Assembly: GCA_002782905.1 (NCBI GenBank) | Contig: PFJA01000075.1 | Coordinates: forward strand, 10,811 to 27,453 | Origin: Lysobacterales bacterium CG_4_10_14_3_um_filter_64_11 | Lineage (GTDB): Bacteria > Pseudomonadota > Gammaproteobacteria > Xanthomonadales > Xanthomonadaceae | Length of the DNA: 16,643 bases | Direction: 5' to 3' | In this document: positions 8,102 through 15,602 of the stretch, in pieces | Position numbering within the stretch: position 1 is the stretch's first letter | How the letters are laid out: the number at the start of each line of letters is the position of its first letter | The notes under the pieces: model-generated | Database searches by the model: none | The model's input: only the letters and a program-made list of their open reading frames with translations | Told to the model about the DNA's origin: nothing | Position numbers and translations under genes: made by a program

Positions 8102-9649
8102 ATGCGTTTTGCCAAGCTGATTATCCTGATCGCACTAGCCCTGCCTGCCATCAGCATCGCCGCCGAACCGGACACGCTGGATCAACGCATTGATGCGGTG
8201 GTAGCGCCGGTCGCCAATGCCATTTCCAGCGCGGTGTTCTACGAGGTCACCTTGCCCGGCGATACCCAACTGCCGCTGATCATGCTGTGGTTGATTCTCG
8301 GTGCATTGGTGTGCACGTTCTATTTTCGTTTCATCAATGTGCGTGGCTTCGCGCACGGCTATCGCCTGATCCGCGGCGATTACGCCGACCCGACCAGCCC
8401 CGGTGAAGTCAGCCAGTTTCAAGCGCTCACCTCGGCGGTGTCGGGTACGGTCGGGTTGGGCAACATCGCCGGGGTGGCGGTGGCGATCACCATCGGCGGG
8501 CCGGGGGCAACGTTGTGGATGATCCTCGCTGGGGTGCTGGGCATGTCCACCAAGTTCGCCGAATGCTCGCTCGGGGTGATGTACCGGCGCGAGCACGCCG
8601 ATGGCAGCGTTTCCGGTGGGCCGATGTATTACCTCAGCCACGGTATCGCCCACAACTACCCGCGCCTGCGTCACGTTGGCCGCGCGCTGGCCGGCGTGTT
8701 CGCTTTTTGCGCCATGCTCGGTGCGGTCGGTTCGGGCGCGTTGTTCCAATCCAACCAGGCCTATGCCCAGGTGCTCAACATCACCGGTGGCGTCGATGGC
8801 CCGCTGGCGGGCTATGCCTGGTTGTTCGGGCTGTTTGTGGCGGTGCTGACCGGTGTGGTGATCATTGGCGGAATTACCCGGATCGGTGCGGTTACCGCCA
8901 AGCTGGTGCCGTTCATGGCCGCGATCTACGTGCTCGCTGCGCTGTTTGTGATCCTCAGCCACATCCAGCATGTGCCGGCGGCCTTCATGGCGATCTGGGA
9001 GGGCGCATTCAGCGCCCATGGCGTTCAGGGCGGGGTGATCGGCGCGCTGATCGTCGGTTTTCGCCGGGCCGCGTTTTCCAATGAGGCCGGCATCGGTTCG
9101 GCGCCGATTGCGCACGCCGCAGTGAAAACCCGCCACCCGATTACCGAGGGCTTTGTCGCGCTGTGGGAACCGTTCATCGATACCGTGGTGATCTGCACCA
9201 TGACCGCGTTGGTCATCATCATCACCGATCAATACACGCTTGGTAATTCCGATGGCGTGCAGCTCACCTCGGAAGCGTTTGGCTCGGTGATTTCGTGGTT
9301 CCCGTACGTGCTGACGTTCGTGGTGTTCCTGTTCGCCTACTCGACCATCATCACCTGGGGCTATTACGGCGCCAAGGCGACCGCCTATTTGTTCGGTGAT
9401 TCGCGGCTGGTGTTGTATGGGTTCAAGTTGGTTTTTCTGGGCATGGTGATCGTCGGCTGCACGATGTCGCTCAATAGCATCGTCGGCATTGCCGATGCGC
9501 TGATGTTCATCATGGCGATCCCCAACCTGATTGGCGTGTACCTGCTGTTGCCGGTGATCCGGCGCGCCTTGCACGACTACCAGGCGCAGTTGGCGCAGGG
9601 TAAAGTGCCTTCGCATCGCAGTCATCTGACCGACGCCATCCGGAGCTGA
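8102..9649 (+). CDS. AGCS-family sodium:amino-acid (alanine/glycine) symporter
   Basis: The 515-residue protein is an inner-membrane AGCS transporter, which takes up alanine or glycine with sodium. Family signatures are SGTVGLGNIAGVAVAI (about 114-129), GGPGATLWMILAGVLGM (132-148) with KFAEC after it, the SGGPMYYL loop (171-178) and the FSNEAGIGSAP motif. Around ten hydrophobic helices are visible. The N-terminus (MRFAKLIILIALALPAISIAA) looks like a signal peptide or extra helix. I chose ATG 8102 because the upstream open frame contains the repeat unit and is not protein-like; a weak GTGGGA lies just before the ATG. A possible -10 (TATGCT, 8063-8068) has no matching -35. The next transporter gene begins four bases after the stop, so the two are probably cotranscribed. 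Exact substrate cannot be read from sequence. Confidence 0.92.
   Translation: MRFAKLIILIALALPAISIAAEPDTLDQRIDAVVAPVANAISSAVFYEVTLPGDTQLPLIMLWLILGALVCTFYFRFINVRGFAHGYRLIRGDYADPTSPGEVSQFQALTSAVSGTVGLGNIAGVAVAITIGGPGATLWMILAGVLGMSTKFAECSLGVMYRREHADGSVSGGPMYYLSHGIAHNYPRLRHVGRALAGVFAFCAMLGAVGSGALFQSNQAYAQVLNITGGVDGPLAGYAWLFGLFVAVLTGVVIIGGITRIGAVTAKLVPFMAAIYVLAALFVILSHIQHVPAAFMAIWEGAFSAHGVQGGVIGALIVGFRRAAFSNEAGIGSAPIAHAAVKTRHPITEGFVALWEPFIDTVVICTMTALVIIITDQYTLGNSDGVQLTSEAFGSVISWFPYVLTFVVFLFAYSTIITWGYYGAKATAYLFGDSRLVLYGFKLVFLGMVIVGCTMSLNSIVGIADALMFIMAIPNLIGVYLLLPVIRRALHDYQAQLAQGKVPSHRSHLTDAIRS
9642..9645 (+). promoter_or_regulatory. Shine-Dalgarno of the DAACS transporter gene
   Basis: GGAG lies eight bases before the ATG at 9654, inside the last codons of the upstream symporter gene, and supports that start. 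Confidence 0.6.
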
Positions 9650-9653
9650 AGCC

Positions 9654-10925
9654 ATGCCCTTGCACACCCGTATGCTGATCGGATTCGTGGCCGGTGTCCT
9701 CGGCGGCCTGCTCGCCTACTGGCTCGGCACGGACATGCCGTGGCTCGATGGCTTCATCAGCTACGTCACCCAGCCGGTCGGCGATCTGTTTTTGCGCGCC
9801 CTGTTCATGCTGGTGGTGCCGCTGGTGTTCTCGGCGCTGGTTCTGGGTGTGGTCGAAATTGGCGATCCGGCCGCGCTGGGACGGATCGGCGGCAAGACCC
9901 TGCTGTACATCGTGGTGGTTACCACCGCAGCGGTCACCATTGGCTTGATCGTGGTCAACGTGATCCGCCCCGGTGAAGGCCTGCCGCCGGAAGTGGTACA
10001 GCCCTTGCTCGCGCAAGCGGCCGAGCGCTCGGCCGATATCGCCAGCAAACGCGAAACCATTTCGATGATGAGCATGTTGCTCAACATTGTGCCGAAGAAT
10101 CCGGTGGCGGCGGCGGCCAACGGCGATCTGATCGCGCTGATGTTCTTCGCGCTGGTTTTCGGTATTGCGGCTGCTGTGCTGCAAACCGACGGTACCCGCG
10201 CCTTCGTGGCGGCAGTGCAGGGCGTGTATGAGATCAGTCTCAAACTGATTGGCTGGGTGATCGAACTGGCGCCGTATGCGGTGGCGGCATTGCTGTTCAC
10301 CATCACCGCGCGTCTGGGCTACGACGTGCTGACCCAACTGGCGCGCTATGTCGGCACCGTGTTGCTGGCGCTGGGCCTGCATTTTTTCGTGGTGTTTCCA
10401 TTGCTGCTGCGATTTTTTGGCAAGGTCTCGCCGCTGTGGTTTTTCAAGCGCGCCGAGCCGGCGATTCTGACTGCGTTTTCCACCTCATCAAGCAGTGCGT
10501 CGTTGCCGACCACCTTGAAAGTGGCCGAAGAATCGCTGCACGTGCCGCGTCGGGTCGGGCGCTTTGTGTGTACGCTTGGCGCCACCGCCAACATGAACGG
10601 CACCGCCTTGTATGAAGGCGTGACGGTGTTGTTTCTGGCGCAGTTGTTCGGGGTCGATCTGGCCTTGAGTCAGCAGGTGATGGTGCTGATGATCTGCATC
10701 CTTGGCGGCATCGGTGCCGCCGGCGTGCCAGGTGGCTCGTTGCCGGTGATCGCGATGATTCTGGTGATGTTCGGCATTCCGGCCGAAGGCATTGGCATCA
10801 TTCTCGGCGTTGATCGCCTGCTCGACATGTGCCGCACCACCGTCAATGTAACCGGCGATCTGGTTGGCTCAGTAGTGATCGCACGCAGTGAGGCCAAAGC
10901 GGAGACCTTGCAGGAAGCCGCCTGA
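9654..10925 (+). CDS. DAACS-family dicarboxylate/amino acid:cation symporter
   Basis: The 423-residue protein belongs to the glutamate/dicarboxylate symporter family (GltP, DctA, GltPh). It has eight transmembrane helices and two re-entrant loops. The first loop carries TSSSSASLPTT (277-287), TM7 carries NMNGT (313-317), the second loop GIGAAGVPGGS (352-362), and TM8 DRLLDMCRTTVNVTGD (387-402). The arginine at 394 aligns with the residue that binds the side-chain carboxylate in acidic-substrate members, so glutamate, aspartate or a C4-dicarboxylate is likely. The usual NMDGT sodium-site motif has Asn instead of Asp. The start is supported by GGAG upstream. The gene follows the AGCS gene after four bases and ends inside a hairpin shared with the convergent HDOD gene. 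Confidence 0.92.
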   Translation: MPLHTRMLIGFVAGVLGGLLAYWLGTDMPWLDGFISYVTQPVGDLFLRALFMLVVPLVFSALVLGVVEIGDPAALGRIGGKTLLYIVVVTTAAVTIGLIVVNVIRPGEGLPPEVVQPLLAQAAERSADIASKRETISMMSMLLNIVPKNPVAAAANGDLIALMFFALVFGIAAAVLQTDGTRAFVAAVQGVYEISLKLIGWVIELAPYAVAALLFTITARLGYDVLTQLARYVGTVLLALGLHFFVVFPLLLRFFGKVSPLWFFKRAEPAILTAFSTSSSSASLPTTLKVAEESLHVPRRVGRFVCTLGATANMNGTALYEGVTVLFLAQLFGVDLALSQQVMVLMICILGGIGAAGVPGGSLPVIAMILVMFGIPAEGIGIILGVDRLLDMCRTTVNVTGDLVGSVVIARSEAKAETLQEAA

Positions 10926-10944
10926 GCGGCTGGCTCAGGTGGTT
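10916..10944. terminator. Bidirectional hairpin between convergent genes
   Basis: CCTGAGC (10921-10927) pairs exactly with GCTCAGG (10933-10939) around a five-base loop. The stem extends outward to about 10916/10944 with two G-T pairs. Both stop codons, TGA of the transporter and TCA (reverse) of the HDOD gene, sit within it. No T-run follows on either strand, so a terminator role is plausible but not classical. Confidence 0.5.
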
Positions 10945-12038
10945 GCCGCTGCCATGTCGGCGGCCAGTTGCCGCCACGCCGGCAAGCGATCGTGCAAACC
11001 CAGCGAATGCAGATAGTCCTCGTCGACGGCCTCGCCGCTGACCAGCGCGCGTGCGACGTGTACTGCGCCACCCACCCAGAAGCCGCGCGAGCGCGATCTT
11101 CCCGGCTGATGGTGGCTTGCCACCGCCTCCACGATCGGCATTGGCAGGCCCCACAGGCCGAGCAAGTAGGCGCCGGCCTCGGCGTAGTGTGGCCGGTCAT
11201 CGGGTGTGGTTTCACCCGCTTTTGGAACCGATACGCCGGGTAGCAGCATGCCAACATCGGCCAGCAAGGCAGCGGTTGCCGCCAGTTCGGCGCTGCTGCC
11301 GCCGAGCACACGGGCCGCCAATTGTGAGGCGCGCAGCGCCCGCAACTGCATCGCCTCGCGATCGATGCCGTTATCGCTCGTGCTGCCATTGAACACTTCG
11401 CTGGCCAGCACCAGACGGCGCAGGTTGTCCTGGCCCAGCCGGACGACTGCCGTGCGGATATCGGCAACCGTGCGGCCACCGGAGAAAAAGGCCGAATTGC
11501 ACAGGCGCAGCACCTTGGATGCCATCACCGGGTCTTGCGCCACCAGGTTCGCCGCCGCGCTGGCGGGTGCACGCGCGTCGTTGAGCACTTGCGTCAGCTT
11601 GAGATAGAGGCTCGGTGCCGGCGGCAGCTCGACGATGTTGCCGATCAGCGCCTTCAGGTGCGGTGAATCCAAAAGTTCGCGCAGTTCCCCGACGCTCTCG
11701 ACCGCGTCGATCAACTCGTCGGCACGCAGCGGTTTGTTGAGCAATCGGTGCGCCGACTCCATGACCGCCATCGCAGCATCCTGCTGCGAATCGTCGAGCA
11801 TCAGCAAGCGCACCACTTCAGGATGGCGTGTGCGGATCGCAGCGAGCAGCGCCGGGCCATCGATGCCCGGTGAGCGCAAGTCGACCGCCGCCACATCAAC
11901 GTGCTGCTGGGCGGCAATCGCCATCGCTGCGGCGTCATCGCTGGCCAGTGCAATCTGCCAGTCGAGGCCAAAATCGGCAACCGCCGCCTCAAGGTCGGCA
12001 CGGGCATCCTGGGTATTGCCTACGATCAGAACGAACAC
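10935..12038 (-). CDS. Receiver (degenerate) - HDOD domain signalling protein
   Basis: The 367-residue protein has an N-terminal response-regulator receiver domain (about 1-120) and a C-terminal HDOD domain (about 132-330). The receiver keeps the phospho-acceptor Asp53 (VDLRSPGIDG) and Lys102 (LLNKPL). The acidic residues normally near position 8 (DD or DE) are replaced by GNTQ. HDOD features are LPPAPSLYLKL (138-148), VAQDPVMASKVLRLCNSAFF (166-185) and VASHHQP (306-312). HDOD proteins regulate signalling, motility and other responses, usually without hydrolase activity; the HD pair here reads AD (LLADVGM). The start is GTG at 12036-12038, supported by GGGAGAAG upstream; a nearby ATG at 12040-12042 is out of frame. 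It is a single gene, divergent from ssb. The target process is unknown. Confidence 0.9.
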   Translation of the reverse strand: MFVLIVGNTQDARADLEAAVADFGLDWQIALASDDAAAMAIAAQQHVDVAAVDLRSPGIDGPALLAAIRTRHPEVVRLLMLDDSQQDAAMAVMESAHRLLNKPLRADELIDAVESVGELRELLDSPHLKALIGNIVELPPAPSLYLKLTQVLNDARAPASAAANLVAQDPVMASKVLRLCNSAFFSGGRTVADIRTAVVRLGQDNLRRLVLASEVFNGSTSDNGIDREAMQLRALRASQLAARVLGGSSAELAATAALLADVGMLLPGVSVPKAGETTPDDRPHYAEAGAYLLGLWGLPMPIVEAVASHHQPGRSRSRGFWVGGAVHVARALVSGEAVDEDYLHSLGLHDRLPAWRQLAADMAAATT

Positions 12039-12042
12039 ACAT

Positions 12043-12050
12043 CTTCTCCC
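12043..12050 (-). promoter_or_regulatory. Shine-Dalgarno deciding the GTG start of the HDOD gene
   Basis: On the minus strand GGGAGAAG precedes the GTG, with seven bases between the GGGAG core and the start codon. It is one of the better ribosome sites in the window and supports GTG over the out-of-frame ATG beside it. Confidence 0.7.
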
Positions 12051-12283
12051 GGTGAATCCACTGCTCCATGCCCCATCGTACGCCGACGGCAGCGAAATCA
12101 GCGCGTGCCGCGCCGATCACACCCAGGCTCGACAGCAATAGTGCCGCCAGCCCGGATGCACGACTGTGCGGTGTGGCGCAATCCCGGCGTTGCGTTGCTG
12201 CAAGCCGCCCTGCTCTGCGTCGCGACGTGTCGGCATTGTCTTACACGACAACGGGTAATTCACTGATTGCCGGCCGCGACCCT

Positions 12284-12289
12284 TATACT
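12284..12289 (+). promoter_or_regulatory. Probable -10 box of the ssb promoter
   Basis: TATACT matches five of six bases of the sigma-70 -10 consensus and lies 39 bases before the ssb ATG. No good -35 is seen: TTGCCG is only 11 bases upstream and the correctly spaced hexamer CACTGA is a poor match. An activator or a relaxed -35 is possible. Confidence 0.45.
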
Positions 12290-12317
12290 TAGTCTTTGTG
12301 TTCTCCCAACTGCGGAT

Positions 12318-12322
12318 AGAGG
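12318..12322 (+). promoter_or_regulatory. Shine-Dalgarno of ssb
   Basis: AGAGG lies six bases before the ATG at 12329. Confidence 0.65.
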
Positions 12323-12328
12323 CCTGAC

Positions 12329-12805
12329 ATGGCACGTGGAATCAACAAGGTAATTCTGGTTGGCAATCTGGGCAACGATCCGGACGTGAAGTACAGCCAA
12401 GGTGGTGCGGCGATTACCACGATCAGCGTGGCGACCACCGATGCCTGGAAGGACAAGGACGGCAACAAGCAGGAGCGCACCGAGTGGCACCGGGTGAAGT
12501 TTTTCGGCCGCCTGGCCGAGATCGCCGGCGAATACCTCAAGAAGGGGCGTCAGGTGTACATCGAGGGCAGCCTGCGCACCGACAAATACACTGGCAAGGA
12601 TGGGGTCGAGCGTTACAGCACCGACATCATCGCCAACGAAATGCAGATGCTCGGCGGCATGCCGGGCGGCGAGCGTGGCGCGGATCGTGGTACTGAACGC
12701 AGTGGCGCCCGTTCCACCGGCGGCAATGAACGCAATGCCCCCAGCAGTTCGTCCAGCGCACCGTTCGATGACAGCAGCTTCCCGGAAGACGATATCCCGT
12801 TCTGA
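12329..12805 (+). CDS. ssb: Single-stranded DNA-binding protein SSB
   Basis: The 158-residue product is bacterial SSB, which coats single-stranded DNA during replication, recombination and repair. The OB fold spans about 1-110: MARGINKVILVGNLGNDP at the start, RTEWHRVKFFG at 50-60, and GRQVYIEGSLRT at 73-84. DNA-stacking aromatics Trp40, Trp53 and Phe59 are present; Tyr87 is near the position of Trp88 in the E. coli protein. A flexible Gly/Ser/Arg/Asn-rich linker (about 112-148) leads to the acidic tip, FPEDDIPF, which recruits partner proteins. Length is normal (E. coli 178, many others 150-170). It is a single-gene unit by its own -10 box upstream and hairpin downstream. Confidence is very high. 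Confidence 0.98.
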   Translation: MARGINKVILVGNLGNDPDVKYSQGGAAITTISVATTDAWKDKDGNKQERTEWHRVKFFGRLAEIAGEYLKKGRQVYIEGSLRTDKYTGKDGVERYSTDIIANEMQMLGGMPGGERGADRGTERSGARSTGGNERNAPSSSSSAPFDDSSFPEDDIPF

Positions 12806-12850
12806 TGTTGCGTTGCGTGAACATGTGCCGCGCCCCGGTCGGTGTCGGTG

Positions 12851-12867
12851 AAGGCGCTGCGCGCCTT
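12851..12867 (+). terminator. Hairpin after ssb
   Basis: AAGGCGC (12851-12857) pairs perfectly with GCGCCTT (12861-12867) around a three-base loop TGC, 45 bases after the ssb stop. No T-run follows, so termination is a moderate-confidence reading. Confidence 0.45.
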
Positions 12868-12872
12868 GCTCC

Positions 12873-12990
12873 GTCATTGCGAGCGCGCAGCGCGAAGCAA
12901 TCCAGCGATGTCCAAGCGGGGCCATGGTGTCGCTCCACATGGGTACTGCGGATCGTTGAACCACGGATCGCCACGCGCCTGCGGCCATGG
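12873..12990. repeat. Dispersed intergenic repeat between ssb and rmlB
   Basis: The left end, GTCATTGCGAGCGCGCAGCG followed by CGAAGCAATCCAG (to about 12905), closely resembles a widespread proteobacterial intergenic repeat that I recognise from memory. The right part, GGATCGCCACGCGCCTGCGG (12965-12984), resembles its usual other end, but the closing arm is degraded. ATTGC (12876-12880) and GCAAT (12897-12901) form a short dyad. No coding potential is visible. Family membership is from memory and was not searched. Confidence 0.6.
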
Positions 12991-13032
12991 TGATGATGGG
13001 TGCGCCAATGCGGGCGGGCAAGGCGTGGCGTT

Positions 13033-13038
13033 TATAAT
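13033..13038 (+). promoter_or_regulatory. Consensus -10 box of the rml operon
   Basis: TATAAT is a perfect sigma-70 -10 hexamer, 33 bases before the rmlB ATG. The sequence at the -35 distance (GCGGGC for a 17-base spacer) does not match the consensus, and no extended TGn is present. This is a one-box promoter call. Confidence 0.6.
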
Positions 13039-13071
13039 CCCCCAGGCACTTCACAATCGGATATTGGCATC

Positions 13072-14127
13072 ATGCAAACGTGGTTGGTAACCGGCGGCGC
13101 CGGCTTCATCGGCGGCAACTTCGTGCTTGCTGCGGTGGCTGCCGGGGTGCGCGTGATCAACCTCGATGCACTGACCTATGCCGGCAATCGCGACACGCTG
13201 GCCGCGCTCGCGGGCAATCCAGCGCATCGTTTCGTGCATGGCGATATCGCCGATGCGGCGCTGGTGAGCGCGCTGCTGGCCGAGCATCGGCCACAGGCGG
13301 TGCTGCATTTTGCCGCCGAGAGCCATGTCGATCGTTCCATCGATGGGCCAGCGGCGTTCGTGCAGACCAACGTCGTCGGCACCCTGAGCCTGCTCGAATG
13401 CGTGCGCGATTACTGGCGCGCTCTGGGTGGTGGCGAACGCGCGGCATTTCGCTTGCTGCACGTCTCCACCGACGAGGTGTATGGCTCGCTCGGCGATAGC
13501 GGCAAGTTCAGCGAAACCACTGCGTATGCACCGAACTCGCCGTATTCGGCGTCGAAGGCCGCATCCGATCATCTGGTGCGGGCGTTTCATCACACCTACG
13601 GTCTGCCCACGCTGACTACCAACTGCTCCAACAACTACGGGCCGTACCAGTTTCCGGAAAAGCTCATCCCGCTGATCATCCAGCGCGCGCTCGCTGGTGA
13701 ACCGCTGCCGGTGTATGGCGATGGCCGCAACGTACGCGACTGGTTGTACGTGAAGGATCACTGTGCCGCGATCCGACGCGTGCTGGAGGCGGGGCGGGTC
13801 GGTGAGACCTACAACATCGGTGGCAACGCCGAGCGCGAGAACATCGCGGTGGTGCGCACCCTGTGCGCGTTGCTCGATGCGCGCCAGCCGCGCAGCGATG
13901 GGTCGCCGCGGGCGCAGCAAATCACCTTCGTTGCCGACCGCCCCGGCCACGACCGCCGTTATGCCATCGATGCCGGCAAGATTCAGCGCGAGCTGGGTTG
14001 GCAACCGGCGGTCAGTTTCGAGCAGGGCATGGCGGCGACGGTGGATTGGTACTTGGCCAACACCGACTGGACCGCGCGCGTGCTGGATGGCAGTTATCGC
14101 CTTGAGCGACTGGGCTCGGCCGCCTGA
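13072..14127 (+). CDS. rmlB: dTDP-glucose 4,6-dehydratase RmlB
   Basis: The 351-residue enzyme converts dTDP-glucose to dTDP-4-keto-6-deoxyglucose, step two of dTDP-L-rhamnose synthesis. It is a short-chain dehydrogenase/reductase of the extended type. Visible are the NAD-binding TGGAGFIG (7-14), DALTYAGN (32-39), AAESHVDRSI (81-90), the catalytic STDEVYG (132-138) with Thr-Asp-Glu at 133-135, and YSASK with Tyr158 and Lys162. The NNYGPYQFPEKLIPL segment and YGDGRNVRDWLYV are typical of RmlB. Length is normal. ATG 13072 places the glycine motif seven residues from the start, as expected; the frame is open further upstream but crosses the promoter. First gene of rmlBACD; rmlA begins 24 bases after its stop. 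Confidence 0.97.
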   Translation: MQTWLVTGGAGFIGGNFVLAAVAAGVRVINLDALTYAGNRDTLAALAGNPAHRFVHGDIADAALVSALLAEHRPQAVLHFAAESHVDRSIDGPAAFVQTNVVGTLSLLECVRDYWRALGGGERAAFRLLHVSTDEVYGSLGDSGKFSETTAYAPNSPYSASKAASDHLVRAFHHTYGLPTLTTNCSNNYGPYQFPEKLIPLIIQRALAGEPLPVYGDGRNVRDWLYVKDHCAAIRRVLEAGRVGETYNIGGNAERENIAVVRTLCALLDARQPRSDGSPRAQQITFVADRPGHDRRYAIDAGKIQRELGWQPAVSFEQGMAATVDWYLANTDWTARVLDGSYRLERLGSAA

Positions 14128-14151
14128 GCGGCTTCACTGACGGATCAAACC

Positions 14152-15039
14152 ATGACGCAACGCAAAGGCATCATCCTCGCTGGCGGCTCCGGCACCCGGT
14201 TGTATCCGCTCACGCAATCGGTCAGCAAGCAACTGTTGCCGGTGTACGACAAGCCGATGATCTATTACCCCCTCGGTGTGTTGATGCTGGCCGGTATTCG
14301 CGAGGTGCTGATCATCAACACCCCGCATGAGCAGGCCTTGTTCCAGCGCTTGCTGGGCGATGGCTCGCAGTGGGGCATGCGCATTGAGTACGCGGTGCAG
14401 CCAAGCCCCGACGGGCTGGCGCAGGCGTTTGTGATCGGTCGCGAGTTTCTCGCCGGTGGCCCGAGCTGCCTGATCCTGGGCGATAACATTTTTTACGGCC
14501 ACGGTTTGTCGCAAATGCTGCAACGCGCTGATGGCCGCACGCATGGCGCCACCGTGTTCGGTTACTGGGTCAGCGATCCGGAGCGCTACGGCGTGGCCGA
14601 GTTCGCTGCCGATGGGCGGGTGATCGGCCTCGAAGAAAAACCGGCCGAGCCCAAATCCAATTACGCGGTCACCGGCCTGTATTTCTACGATGGCACGGTC
14701 TGCGATTACGCAGCAAGTCTCAAACCGTCGTCGCGCGGCGAGCTGGAAATCACCGACCTCAACCGCTGCTATCTCGATGCTGGCGATTTGCACATGGAAT
14801 CGCTGGGGCGCGGCTTTGCGTGGCTGGATACCGGCACCCACCAGTCCTTGCTGGAAGCCTCCACCTTCATCGAAACGATCGAGGCGCGGCAAGGCCTGCG
14901 CGTGTGCTGCCCCGAGGAAATCGCCTGGCAACAAGGCTGGATCGATGGCGCACAACTTGCCGCGTTGGCCCAGCCGCTAGCCAAGAATGGCTATGGCCAA
15001 TACCTGCTCAGCCTGTTGCGCCGAGGCAGTATCCGATGA
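14152..15039 (+). CDS. rmlA: Glucose-1-phosphate thymidylyltransferase RmlA
   Basis: The 295-residue enzyme joins dTTP and glucose-1-phosphate to give dTDP-glucose, the first committed step of the pathway. The nucleotide-binding LAGGSGTRLYPLT (9-21), SKQLLPVYDKPMIYYPL (25-41) and GDNIFYGHG (110-118, with metal-binding Asp111) are all present. GLEEKPAEPKSNYAVTGLYF and WLDTGTHQSLLEA are also typical. Length is normal (about 290). The ribosome site is weak (GGA at about nine bases upstream). Its stop overlaps the rmlC start in ATGA. RmlA is commonly inhibited by dTDP-rhamnose; that is family knowledge and cannot be read from this sequence. Confidence 0.97.
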   Translation: MTQRKGIILAGGSGTRLYPLTQSVSKQLLPVYDKPMIYYPLGVLMLAGIREVLIINTPHEQALFQRLLGDGSQWGMRIEYAVQPSPDGLAQAFVIGREFLAGGPSCLILGDNIFYGHGLSQMLQRADGRTHGATVFGYWVSDPERYGVAEFAADGRVIGLEEKPAEPKSNYAVTGLYFYDGTVCDYAASLKPSSRGELEITDLNRCYLDAGDLHMESLGRGFAWLDTGTHQSLLEASTFIETIEARQGLRVCCPEEIAWQQGWIDGAQLAALAQPLAKNGYGQYLLSLLRRGSIR

Positions 15040-15593
15040 AGCGCACGCCGAGCGCACTGCCCGAATGCGTGGTGATCGAGCCGCGTGTGTTTGCCGACGA
15101 GCGTGGCTGTTTCTTTGAAACCTGGAACCAGGCGCGGTTTCGCGATGCTGGCCTGGATTTTCCGGTGGCGCAGGCCAACGTGTCGGTGTCGCAGCACGGC
15201 GTGCTGCGCGGCCTGCATTACCAATGGCCGAACCCGCAGGGCAAACTGGTCAGTGTGCTGGAAGGAGAAGTCTACGATGTCGCCGTCGATATCCGCCGCG
15301 GCTCGCCGCGCTTCGGGCGCTGGGCGGCGGTGATCCTGAGCAGCGAAAACCGGCGCCAGTTCTGGATTCCCGAAGGCTTCGCGCACGGCTTCGTCACCCT
15401 CAGCGAACGCGCCGTGTTCAGCTACCTGTGCACGCGCGAATACGATGCCGGCGCCGACGCCAATCTGCGCTGGGACGATGCGGCATTGGCCATCGACTGG
15501 CCGATCCGCCGCCCTTCATTGTCGCCAAAGGATGCCGCCGCGCCGTTTCTGGCCGAGCTGCCGGCCGAGCGCTTGCCGTTGTTTGGTGCGTGA
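15036..15593 (+). CDS. rmlC: dTDP-4-dehydrorhamnose 3,5-epimerase RmlC
   Basis: The 185-residue cupin-fold enzyme inverts C3 and C5 of dTDP-4-keto-6-deoxyglucose. The key motifs are FADERGCFFETW (19-30), QANVSVSQHGVLRGLHYQ (46-63) with catalytic His61, GEVYDVAVDIRRGSPRFG (77-94), WIPEGFAHGF (110-119) and YLCTREY with the probable acid Tyr130. SPKD near the end supplies the Asp166 partner of His61. Length is normal. The ATG overlaps the rmlA stop (ATGA), which indicates tight coupling. The same frame is open upstream to 14820, but that lies inside rmlA and is not part of the gene. Confidence 0.97.
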   Translation: MKRTPSALPECVVIEPRVFADERGCFFETWNQARFRDAGLDFPVAQANVSVSQHGVLRGLHYQWPNPQGKLVSVLEGEVYDVAVDIRRGSPRFGRWAAVILSSENRRQFWIPEGFAHGFVTLSERAVFSYLCTREYDAGADANLRWDDAALAIDWPIRRPSLSPKDAAAPFLAELPAERLPLFGA

Positions 15594-15595
15594 GG
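15592..15595 (+). promoter_or_regulatory. Shine-Dalgarno of rmlD, overlapping the rmlC stop
   Basis: GAGG overlaps the rmlC TGA and sits seven bases before the rmlD ATG at 15603, supporting that start and tight coupling. Confidence 0.65.
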
Positions 15596-15602
15596 TGTTG
15601 CC

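Larger units (their letters stand above)
12039..12328. other. Divergent intergenic region between HDOD gene and ssb
   Basis: About 290 bases hold the HDOD ribosome site at one end and the ssb -10 and ribosome site at the other. A short dyad TTGTC/GACAA (12236-12240 with 12247-12251) is present. I see no coding potential and no clear SOS (LexA) box of the enterobacterial CTGT-N8-ACAG form. Confidence 0.5.

Noticed and set aside
8135..9667. 510-residue open frame antisense to the AGCS gene
   Set aside because: It is His/Arg/Gln-rich with no recognisable motif and mirrors a well-supported transporter gene; long antisense frames are common in GC-rich DNA.
12040..12042. ATG start for the HDOD gene
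   Set aside because: It is out of frame with the receiver domain; the GTG at 12036-12038 is in frame and has a good ribosome site.
12236..12300. LexA (SOS) operator upstream of ssb
   Set aside because: Neither the CTGT-N8-ACAG form nor a convincing xanthomonad-type TTAG/CTAA palindrome is present; the only dyad is five bases long.
14820..15035. 72-residue N-terminal extension of RmlC inside rmlA
   Set aside because: RmlC proteins are about 180-190 residues and the ATGA start at 15036 gives exactly that length.
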